The notes beneath the pieces are model-generated. The model made no database searches, was not told where the DNA came from, and was given only the letters and a program-made list of their open reading frames with translations. Both the position numbers and the translations under genes were made by a program. Shown here in pieces: positions 1 to 5,925 of a stretch of DNA of 8,658 nucleotides (positions are counted from its first letter, which is position 1; every line of letters begins with the position of its first letter). The stretch comes from Acidobacteriaceae bacterium (lineage in GTDB: Bacteria; Acidobacteriota; Terriglobia; Terriglobales; SbA1). The stretch spans positions 1 to 8,658 of the forward strand of contig PLEA01000670.1 of assembly GCA_003136335.1 (NCBI GenBank), given 5' to 3'.

Positions 1-11
1 CGCCCTGGCGG

Positions 12-30
12 GATAGCCGAGGCGGCTGTC
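12..30. repeat. Palindromic intergenic repeat, copy A
   Basis: The unit is GATAGCCGAGGCGGCTGTC. It has 7-base arms around a GAGGC loop, with one T opposite G that would be a wobble pair in RNA. It is the first of three near-identical copies in the first 1.6 kb (others at 669-687 and 1602-1620), and all three are followed by a similar tail of the form kCTrCGyGrr. It sits upstream of the first gene in non-coding DNA. Function is unknown; it resembles REP-type palindromes in form. Confidence 0.8.
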
Positions 31-170
31 GCTACGCGAGGATTGCCACCAGCATGAAAATCTTTGGAGGCCTACGTCTAGTCGATTTTTACTATTGCAA
101 TGGCGTTGCTGTTTGCTACCTTGCTTCCACACAGAAATCCGACCTGAATCTTAAAGAAAAGAGGTTCCGA

Positions 171-554
171 ATGAGTATTCAAAAAATAGCGAGTCCAGTG
201 GTCGCAGTCTGCGTTTTCGCGGCGCTGCTGGCCGCGGGCAGCGATACCGGCAAGTCCGTTTCGGTGAACGGTTATGTTCTCGACTCAGCCTGCGCGTTTA
301 CCAAGGATCTGAAAAAGCCCATCAGTGCCCAGTGCGCTCAGGCTTGCGCGCGGGCTGGGTCGCCGCTGGTGATCCTGGCGGACAACGGAACGATCTATTG
401 GCCGATCGCTGACACCACGCCTTCGGCGGGTCAGAATGAGAAGTTGCTGCCGTTCGCCGGACAGAGAGTAACGGCCAGCGGGAAGGTGTACGCGCGCGGC
501 GGGTCGACCGCGATAGTGATTGAAAAGATCGGAGCGGAGACGGCGCAGAAATAG
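171..554 (+). CDS. Small exported Cys-containing protein, function unknown
   Basis: A 127-residue protein. An N-terminal hydrophobic stretch (about residues 5-22, ending LLAAGS) looks like a Sec signal peptide, so the mature protein should be periplasmic or secreted. The mature part starts with a beta-rich segment containing V-N-G-Y-V-L-D-S-A-C. It has three cysteines (C41, C55, C59) in a D-x-x-C, then C-x3-C arrangement, followed by a G-S-P-L-V-I-L-A-D-N-G strand and a C-terminal segment (G-Q-R-V-T-A-S-G-K-V) like the small OB-fold-type exported proteins frequent in Acidobacteriota. I cannot assign a biochemical role. The ATG at 171 is chosen because GAGG lies at 161-164, six bases upstream; the frame is open back to an ATG at 54, but that extension has no ribosome site and would place the signal peptide internally. 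The cysteines may form a disulfide or bind a metal. Confidence 0.8.
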   Translation: MSIQKIASPVVAVCVFAALLAAGSDTGKSVSVNGYVLDSACAFTKDLKKPISAQCAQACARAGSPLVILADNGTIYWPIADTTPSAGQNEKLLPFAGQRVTASGKVYARGGSTAIVIEKIGAETAQK

Positions 555-668
555 ATAGTGAACAACTCAGGTGGAAGCTTCGGTTGGCTTCGCTGTTGCC
601 GGTTTGGAGGGCCCCGCAGGGCTTCGCCCCTTTGACTTGCTGCGCTCGCTCAGGGCTGATTCTGGCAG

Positions 669-687
669 GACAGCCGAGGCGGCTGTC
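669..687. repeat. Palindromic intergenic repeat, copy B
   Basis: GACAGCCGAGGCGGCTGTC is a perfect 7-bp inverted repeat (GACAGCC/GGCTGTC) around a 5-base loop. It is followed by GCTGCGTGGG, matching the tails of copies A and C. It lies between the small exported protein and the LolA-like gene, 55 bases upstream of the predicted promoter. Confidence 0.85.
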
Positions 688-741
688 GCTGCGTGGGCAT
701 CGTCCCTACCAGATCGGCTAACCAAATCTGCTAACCCAGGC

Positions 742-771
742 TTGGCAAAAACGTCTACTTCCGAGTAGAGT
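742..771 (+). promoter_or_regulatory. Predicted sigma70-type promoter with overlapping palindrome
   Basis: TTGGCA at 742-747 (five of six matches to TTGACA) and TAGAGT at 766-771 (four of six to TATAAT) are separated by 18 bases. The predicted start of transcription is near 778, about 40 bases before the ATG at 819. A perfect 6-bp inverted repeat, TCTACT (754-759) and AGTAGA (764-769), lies in the spacer and overlaps the -10, so it could be an operator. This rests on pattern matching only. Confidence 0.4.
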
Positions 772-818
772 ACTGTTCGTCCCGTTTCCCAAAGTCCCAT
801 ACAACAGGAGTCTTCTCC

Positions 819-1580
819 ATGCGTCACGCAGTGATTGTGCTCGCGGCCGTATCATGCCTGAGCGTGTTGGCCTACGCGCAGAGCGCCGAAGAACTCGTCA
901 ATAAGAATATTCAGGCCAAAGGCGGAATCGAAAAGATCAAGGCGATCAAGTCAATCCGCATGACGGGAAAACTGAATCTCGGCGGCGGATTCACGGCTGC
1001 GGCGCTGCAGGAAAATGAGCGCCCGAACCTGGTGCGCGAGACGTTCTCGCTGCAGGGCATGACCGCCGTGACCGCATACGACGGCACAACCGGCTGGCAG
1101 ATCCAGCCCTTCGGCGGACACAAAGATCCCGAGTTCATGGGTGAAGACGACCTGAAGGACCTGGTGCGCGACGCGGATTTCGACGGTCCGCTGGTGGATT
1201 ACAAGGAAAAGGGCAACACCGTGGAGTTTCTTGGTCACGACGTGGTCGACGGCGACGACGCCCTCCGCCTGAAAGTCACTTTGAAAGACGGAGACATCCT
1301 CTACTACTATCTTGATCCTGATACCTTCCTGGAGATTCGCAAGGAGGTACAGGAGTTTATCCGCGGCTCGGTGCGCGAGAGCGTGACGGACATGGGATCG
1401 TACAAGCCGGTGGCGGGCGTAATGTATCCCTACTCGATTGCGCAGGGAACGAAGGCGAATCCGGCCGCGCAGACGACGACCATCGAGAAGATTGAAGCCA
1501 ATGTGCCCATCGACAAGGCAGACTTTGCCGTGCCGGCTTTTTTGAAGCAGGCGCCCAAGGGCGATGCCGAGAAAAAGTAA
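819..1580 (+). CDS. Exported LolA-like protein (outer-membrane lipoprotein-sorting superfamily)
   Basis: A 253-residue protein with a Sec signal peptide (residues 1-20, cleavage expected after A-Y-A before Q21). The mature start, A-E-E-L-V-N-K-N-I-Q-A-K-G-G, followed by I-K-S-I-R-M-T-G-K-L, is the N-terminal signature of a LolA/LppX-like half-barrel group common in Acidobacteriota. The C-terminal half carries the matching strands: V-D-G-D-D-A-L-R-L-K-V near 145-155, Y-Y-Y-L-D-P-D-T-F-L near 162-171, and a final segment with P-I-D-K-A-D-F-A-V-P. Family members bind lipid-like ligands in the periplasm; whether this one carries lipoproteins is not shown. There is no lipobox cysteine, so it should be soluble. 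AGGAG at 806-810 is eight bases from the ATG. It follows a predicted promoter at 742-771 and is separated by 77 bases from the next gene, so co-transcription is possible. Confidence 0.8.
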   Translation: MRHAVIVLAAVSCLSVLAYAQSAEELVNKNIQAKGGIEKIKAIKSIRMTGKLNLGGGFTAAALQENERPNLVRETFSLQGMTAVTAYDGTTGWQIQPFGGHKDPEFMGEDDLKDLVRDADFDGPLVDYKEKGNTVEFLGHDVVDGDDALRLKVTLKDGDILYYYLDPDTFLEIRKEVQEFIRGSVRESVTDMGSYKPVAGVMYPYSIAQGTKANPAAQTTTIEKIEANVPIDKADFAVPAFLKQAPKGDAEKK

Positions 1581-1601
1581 GTGGGCTATCTCAACCGGCC
1601 G

Positions 1602-1620
1602 GACAGCCGAGGCGGCTGTC
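1602..1620. repeat. Palindromic intergenic repeat, copy C
   Basis: GACAGCCGAGGCGGCTGTC is identical to copy B over all 19 bases and is followed by TCTACGTGGA. It occupies a quarter of the 77-base gap between the LolA-like and Asp-box genes and ends 37 bases before the downstream ATG. If the two genes are co-transcribed, it would fold as a hairpin in the intercistronic RNA. It has no T-run and does not look like an intrinsic terminator. Confidence 0.85.
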
Positions 1621-1657
1621 TCTACGTGGACAACTTCTGATTAATGAGGATTTCTCA

Positions 1658-4600
1658 ATGAATGCACGTGCTGCTGATCGCGGTTTGATGATGATGATGA
1701 AGTTGAGCTTGTGGTTGGGGATCGCCCTGCTTGGTTGCTCTGCTCTGGCCTTTGCCCAGAGTAGTTATAAATTCGACGCGGCCACGGTATCGGGACTGCC
1801 AGCGCGCAACATCGGGTCGGCCACCATGAGCGGGCGGGTTGCGGCTGTGGATGCAGTCGAGCAGGACGGGCGCATCACGGTTTTCGTAGGCGCAGCCAGC
1901 GGCGGCGTGTGGAAGTCGGTGAATGGCGGAACGACCTACAAGTCGGTCTTCGATCGCGAGAATGCGCAGTCGATCGGCGCAGTGACTATTGATCCGTCGA
2001 ATTCGAAAACGGTTTGGGTGGGCAGCGGCGAGGCTTGGGTTCGAAACAGTGTCTCGGTCGGAGATGGGGTTTACAAGTCTACCGATGGAGGCGAGAACTG
2101 GACCAACGTTGGACTCAAGGACAGCGAGCACATCGCGAAGATTCTGGTCGATCCCAAGGATGGAAACAATGTGCTGGTCTGCGCGATGGGACATCTGTGG
2201 GACGACAACGACGAGCGCGGAGTCTACAAGACGAGCGACGGCGGCAAGACGTGGAAAAAAGTTTTGGCGGGCGCGAATGGATCGACGGGCTGCGCTCTGA
2301 TGGCCATGAGCCGGCAGGAACCGAAGACAATGTACGCCTCGATGTGGGATTTCCGGCGGCAGGGCTGGACGTTCCGCTCCGGCGGGCCGGGTAGCGGGCT
2401 GTTCAAGTCGACCGACGGCGGCGACCACTGGACCGAGATCAACGACAGCAGCGCGAAAGGCTTGCCAGCCAAGCCGTGGGGACGCGTGGCTGTGGCAGTC
2501 GCGCCAGCCAAGCCGCAGGTCGTGTATGCCAACATCGAAGCGGAAAAAGGAAGGGGGCTGTACCGTTCGGATGACGGTGGCGCGAGCTGGAAGAAACTCG
2601 ATGCCAGCAACTACATGGTGTGGCGTCCGTTTTACTTTGGCAACCTGATTGTCGATCCCAAGGATGAGAACAAGATTTTCAAGCCAGACCTCATCCTGCT
2701 GTACAGCACCGACGGAGGCAAGAGCTTCAACGTAGTTTCAGGCGCGGATCACGGCGATTTTCACGACGTTTGGATCGATCCCAAAAATCCCAACATTGTA
2801 ATTGCCGGTGATGATGGCGGCCTGTGGCGCAGCGAGGATGGAGGCAATCGCTGGAAGCACCAGATGAACCTGCCGATTTCGCAGTTCTACCATGTGAGCA
2901 CGGACAGCTCTGATCCATATCACGTTTATGGCGGACTGCAGGACAACAGTTCCTGGGTGGGCGATTCGTCTTATCCGGGCGGGGTTTCGAATTCGCGCTG
3001 GGAAAACATGTACGGCGGAGATGGCTTCTGGATGTTTGAAGATACGTCGGACCCGAACTACATTTATGCGGAAGCACAGGGCGGAGAAATCGGGCGCATC
3101 GACCGCCATTCGCACGAGATTCGCGGGATCAAACCGCTGCCCAACTATGGGGAGAAGAAGCTGCGCTTCAACTGGAATACTCCGATTCACATGAGTCCCA
3201 CTGAAAAAGGCACGATTTACATCGGAGCGCAATTTTTGTTTCGCTCGCGCGATCACGGGCAGTCGTGGGATCGCATTTCGCCCGACCTAACGACGAACGA
3301 TCCGGAAAAACAGAAGCAGGAAGAGTCCGGCGGCGTGACCGTCGATAATTCATCGGCAGAAATGCATACCACGATTTATTCGATTTCGGAATCGCCCAAA
3401 AAAGGGCAGATTATCTGGGTCGGAACCGACGATGGGAATCTGCAGATCACGCGGGATGGCGGCAAGACTTGGACCAACGTCGTCGGCAATATCGCAGGCC
3501 TGGGGAAGTTTTCCTGGGTGTCGACGGTTGAGGCCAGCCGGTTCGAGGAAGGCACAGCCTACGCAACGTTTGACCGCCATACTTTCGGGGACATGCAGCC
3601 GTACGCCTACAAAACGACCGACTATGGCAAGAGCTGGACGGCGCTGCCGGCGCAGGAGAGCGGAGCGCGAGGATTCGCGCACGTGATCAAGGAAGATTCG
3701 GTGGACCCGAACCTGCTTTTCCTGGGAACGGAGTTCGGGCTATGGATTTCCGTCGACGGCGGCCAGCACTGGGCGCAATACAAAGGGAGCAACTTCCCTG
3801 CCGTGCCTGTCGATGACATAGCGGTGCAAGCGCGCGAGAGCGATCTGGTGCTGGCGACGCACGGGCGCGGCATGTGGATCATCGACGACATTTCACCGCT
3901 GCGCGCTTTGACGCCGGAACTGATGGCGAAGGAAGCGGCTCTGATTCCGGGCAAGGCGGTGCAGTATTTCGATACCTTCGGCGGATGGTCTGAAGGGGAT
4001 GAGACCTTCACTGGCCGCAGCCGGCCCGGCGAGGCGCAAATTACTTACTACCAGAGGGCGCGGCACATCTTTGGCGATCTGAAGATTGAGATTCTTGATC
4101 AGAATGGCAAACAGGTCGATACCGTAGCCGGGAGCAAGCACCGGGGATTGAACCGCGCGAGTTGGTCGATGCGAGTGAAGGCTCCGGCTGTGCCACCGGC
4201 GGCGAGCGCGTTGTTTGAGGCGGCGCAGGGTCCGCGTGTGCTGCCCGGCACTTATACGGTGAAGATGACGAAGGGCGACAATGTTTATACCGAGCAGTTG
4301 AACGTAGTTGTCGATCCGCGGGCGAAGTTTTCGCTGGAAGATCGCAAGGCGCAGTTTGAATTGACGATGAAGGTCTACCACACCATCGAACACATGACTT
4401 ACTCGGTCGATGCGATTGAAGGAGTGCGAAACGCGGCCAATGCCCGGGCGGCGAAGTTGCCGGAAAAAGATCCGCTCAAGAAGCAGTTGCAGGATCTGGC
4501 GGCGAAGTGCGACGAGCTGCGGTCGAAGATTGTAGCCACGAAAGAAGGCGGGATGATCACGGGAGAAGAACGCATCCGCGAACTTCTGGGGCAACTCTAT

Positions 4601-4873
4601 GGATCGGTCAACGGCTATGAGGGACGTCCGGCGGATTATCAGGCGGCGCGAGCCCAGTCTCTGGCGCATGAACTGGAAGACGTGATTGGAGATTTCCAGA
4701 AGCTGACGCAGAAGGAACTTGCTGGGATCAATGCGGAATTGAAGAAGAAAAAGGCGGAGGGCATTTCGGTGCTGACTGAAGCCGAGTGGCAAAAAAAGCG
4801 CGAGGGTGAGGGCGGAGCGGCAACTGGGGCGGGCATGCTGGGAATGGTAGGCGGAACGCGAGAGATGGATTAG
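1658..4873 (+). CDS. Large exported VPS10/sortilin-like Asp-box (BNR) repeat protein
   Basis: A 1071-residue exported protein. The signal peptide spans about residues 11-33 and ends A-F-A before Q34. Eleven Asp-box motifs of the form S/T-x-D-x-G-x-x-W/F/Y start near residues 87, 141, 192, 251, 304, 350, 392, 530, 598, 653 and 698. This is the hallmark of sialidase/xyloglucanase-type and VPS10 (sortilin) beta-propellers. The opening R-N-I-G-S-A-T-M-S-G-R and the A-A-S-G-G-V-W-K segment are typical of the bacterial sortilin-like group often annotated as glycosyl hydrolase. A conserved H-G-R-G-M-W at 735-740 closes the propeller region. Residues about 745-1071 form a separate C-terminal part: a beta segment ending G-T-Y-T-V-K-M (near 867), then long charged helices. 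Asp-boxes are structural and do not identify a catalytic site, so hydrolase activity is unproven; binding or scaffolding is equally possible. GAGGA at 1646-1650 is seven bases from the ATG. A run of four ATG codons follows at residues 11-14, but no ribosome site precedes them. Confidence 0.88.
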   Translation: MNARAADRGLMMMMKLSLWLGIALLGCSALAFAQSSYKFDAATVSGLPARNIGSATMSGRVAAVDAVEQDGRITVFVGAASGGVWKSVNGGTTYKSVFDRENAQSIGAVTIDPSNSKTVWVGSGEAWVRNSVSVGDGVYKSTDGGENWTNVGLKDSEHIAKILVDPKDGNNVLVCAMGHLWDDNDERGVYKTSDGGKTWKKVLAGANGSTGCALMAMSRQEPKTMYASMWDFRRQGWTFRSGGPGSGLFKSTDGGDHWTEINDSSAKGLPAKPWGRVAVAVAPAKPQVVYANIEAEKGRGLYRSDDGGASWKKLDASNYMVWRPFYFGNLIVDPKDENKIFKPDLILLYSTDGGKSFNVVSGADHGDFHDVWIDPKNPNIVIAGDDGGLWRSEDGGNRWKHQMNLPISQFYHVSTDSSDPYHVYGGLQDNSSWVGDSSYPGGVSNSRWENMYGGDGFWMFEDTSDPNYIYAEAQGGEIGRIDRHSHEIRGIKPLPNYGEKKLRFNWNTPIHMSPTEKGTIYIGAQFLFRSRDHGQSWDRISPDLTTNDPEKQKQEESGGVTVDNSSAEMHTTIYSISESPKKGQIIWVGTDDGNLQITRDGGKTWTNVVGNIAGLGKFSWVSTVEASRFEEGTAYATFDRHTFGDMQPYAYKTTDYGKSWTALPAQESGARGFAHVIKEDSVDPNLLFLGTEFGLWISVDGGQHWAQYKGSNFPAVPVDDIAVQARESDLVLATHGRGMWIIDDISPLRALTPELMAKEAALIPGKAVQYFDTFGGWSEGDETFTGRSRPGEAQITYYQRARHIFGDLKIEILDQNGKQVDTVAGSKHRGLNRASWSMRVKAPAVPPAASALFEAAQGPRVLPGTYTVKMTKGDNVYTEQLNVVVDPRAKFSLEDRKAQFELTMKVYHTIEHMTYSVDAIEGVRNAANARAAKLPEKDPLKKQLQDLAAKCDELRSKIVATKEGGMITGEERIRELLGQLYGSVNGYEGRPADYQAARAQSLAHELEDVIGDFQKLTQKELAGINAELKKKKAEGISVLTEAEWQKKREGEGGAATGAGMLGMVGGTREMD

Positions 4874-4959
4874 CGGCGCGACCGCGTTCTCTTTACAGTT
4901 TCGGCGCCGTTGCTGGGCGGCGCAGACGTAGCACTGCCATCCCTGACAGCGTCCAGCGG

Positions 4960-5026
4960 ACGTACCGCTTCCGGCGCCGAGGGCGGGGATGCCCTCGGGA
5001 CAGCCGGCAAGATGCCGGCGGTACGT
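4960..5026. repeat. Compound inverted-repeat (BIME-like) element
   Basis: The outer arms ACGTACCGC (4960-4968) and GCGGTACGT (5018-5026) are perfect reverse complements. Inside lie two further hairpins. One has the perfect 8-bp arms CCGAGGGC (4977-4984) and GCCCTCGG (4991-4998) with loop GGGGAT. The other has GCCGGC (5003-5008) and GCCGGC (5014-5019) with loop AAGAT. The start of the second hairpin, GGGACAGCCG, resembles the opening of the 19-bp repeats at 669 and 1602, so this may be a related but distinct repeat type. A transcript could fold into a three-way structure. There is no T-run. Confidence 0.75.
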
Positions 5027-5109
5027 TTTCTCCGCGACAATCAATCACGCGTTCGCCACACTCTCGCTCATTGTCTCTTCCCGCATATCAACAACCCGCA
5101 CTCTTCCAT

Positions 5110-5138
5110 TTGATTCCAGACGTGGGTGCGAGTATGGT
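5110..5138 (+). promoter_or_regulatory. Predicted sigma70-type promoter of the DUF1080 operon
   Basis: TTGATT at 5110-5115 (four of six to TTGACA) and TATGGT at 5133-5138 (four of six to TATAAT) have the ideal 17-base spacing. Transcription would start near 5145, giving a leader of about 40 bases before the ATG at 5185. This is a pattern match only. Confidence 0.4.
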
Positions 5139-5151
5139 GGTCTGTCCCACG
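5121..5151. promoter_or_regulatory. Inverted repeat bracketing the predicted -10
   Basis: CGTGGG (5121-5126) and CCCACG (5146-5151) are perfect reverse complements 19 bases apart, with the predicted -10 box (5133-5138) between them. The left arm lies in the promoter spacer and the right arm at about the predicted transcription start. This could be an operator for a dimeric repressor, but the arms are short and chance is not excluded. Confidence 0.3.
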
Positions 5152-5184
5152 AATGGCTAACGGAGAAACCTCAGGAGATTGCCA

Positions 5185-5877
5185 ATGCTGAAACGATTCA
5201 TTATCTCGATTTTTGTGCTGACCGCTCTCGGAGCGCTCGCGTTCGCTGCCGATGAAAATCAGAACGTTTGCAAGGGTGATCCCGACAAGTGGCAACAGCT
5301 TTTTGACGGTAAGGATTTGACCGGGTGGAAGCATGTTGGCCCGGGCGGCGACACGGTGGAAGATGGCCTGATCCGCACCCACGGCGGCATGGGACTGCTC
5401 TACTGGACGGGTGGCAAGATCGGCAATTGCATGATCCACGTGGTGTATAAGATGCGCGATGAGAACGACAACTCTGGAGTGTTCGTTCGCATTCCGATTG
5501 AGCCGCGCGAAGAGTGGATGCCGGTGCACTATGGATTCGAAGTGCAGATCGATAACCATCCTGAGACGTCGAAAGAGGATGAATACCATTCCACCGGGAT
5601 GCTGTATTCGCTGACCAAGCCGCTGGCGAAGGCGTGGAAACCTGGGCCCGAGTGGAACACGATGGACATCACCCTGGATGGGCCGCGCACGATCGTCACG
5701 CTGAATGGAGTGAAAGTCACGGACTATAAGGATGGCGATCCCGTGCCGGAGCGCAAGTTTGATTTTGAGCCGCAGCGCGGTCCGCGGCCTAACTTCGGCT
5801 ATTTCGGTTTGCAGAATCACAGCGACAACGACATCGTGTTTTTCAAGGAAGCAGCGATTAAACCGCTCAAGAAATAA
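5185..5877 (+). CDS. Exported DUF1080 protein (3-keto-disaccharide hydrolase family)
   Basis: A 230-residue protein with a Sec signal peptide (residues 1-21 or 22, ending A-L-A-F-A-A). The rest is one DUF1080 domain, a concanavalin-like beta-sandwich. Visible family signatures are L-F-D-G-K-D-L-T-G-W at 39-48, N-S-G-V-F-V-R at 96-102, Y-G-F-E-V-Q-I at 116-122, S-T-G-M-L-Y-S at 136-142 and E-W-N-T-M-D-I at 156-162. The length is normal for a single-domain member. Characterised members cleave 3-keto-glycosides made by a partner dehydrogenase. The next gene, 48 bases downstream on the same strand, encodes such a dehydrogenase-family protein, which supports that role here by inference. AGGAG at 5173-5177 lies seven bases before the ATG at 5185; a TTG two codons earlier is too close to it. 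A promoter is predicted at 5110-5138. Confidence 0.88.
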   Translation: MLKRFIISIFVLTALGALAFAADENQNVCKGDPDKWQQLFDGKDLTGWKHVGPGGDTVEDGLIRTHGGMGLLYWTGGKIGNCMIHVVYKMRDENDNSGVFVRIPIEPREEWMPVHYGFEVQIDNHPETSKEDEYHSTGMLYSLTKPLAKAWKPGPEWNTMDITLDGPRTIVTLNGVKVTDYKDGDPVPERKFDFEPQRGPRPNFGYFGLQNHSDNDIVFFKEAAIKPLKK

Positions 5878-5925
5878 TTGGGTTTGCGAAATAGATCGCA
5901 ATCAAAACCATTCGGAGGGATTAGC

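Larger units (their letters stand above)
4874..5184. other. Gene-free intergenic region
   Basis: These 311 bases separate the Asp-box gene from the DUF1080 operon. They hold a compound inverted-repeat element (4960-5026), a candidate promoter (5110-5138) and an inverted repeat around its -10 (5121-5151). Short open frames here have no ribosome site or recognisable product. No convincing intrinsic terminator follows the stop codon at 4871-4873; the 4960-5026 structure may take that role. Confidence 0.65.

Noticed and set aside
88..125. Sigma70-like boxes (TTGCAA and TACCTT) before the first gene
   Set aside because: The -10 matches at only three of six positions, which is near what chance gives in this sequence.
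54..170. N-terminal extension of the first gene to the ATG at 54
   Set aside because: The ATG at 171 has a well-placed ribosome site and directly starts a signal peptide; the extension would bury that signal and has no ribosome site.
619..634. GGGC-TTC-GCCC hairpin followed by CTTT as a terminator of the first gene
   Set aside because: The stem has only four pairs and the T-run is too short to support a call.
567..827. Short open frames on both strands between the first two genes
   Set aside because: They run through the palindromic repeat and the promoter, lack ribosome sites and have no recognisable product.
1727..1740. Possible lipobox (L-L-G-C, residues 24-27) in the Asp-box protein
   Set aside because: The residue before Gly is not typical of a lipobox, and a clear signal peptidase I site (A-F-A before Q34) follows a few residues later.
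1655..2428. 257-residue open frame on the - strand
   Set aside because: It is a shadow of the Asp-box gene; its apparent His-rich end comes from the ATG run read in reverse.
3893..5044. Long 383-residue open frame on the - strand
   Set aside because: It lies almost wholly antisense to the Asp-box gene, is rich in Arg, Leu and His as expected from the complement of GC-rich coding DNA, and has no recognisable domain or signal.
4910..5255. Two short + strand open frames (4910-5113 and 4989-5255)
   Set aside because: They cross the compound inverted repeat, and the second overlaps the DUF1080 start in another frame. Neither has a convincing ribosome site or domain.
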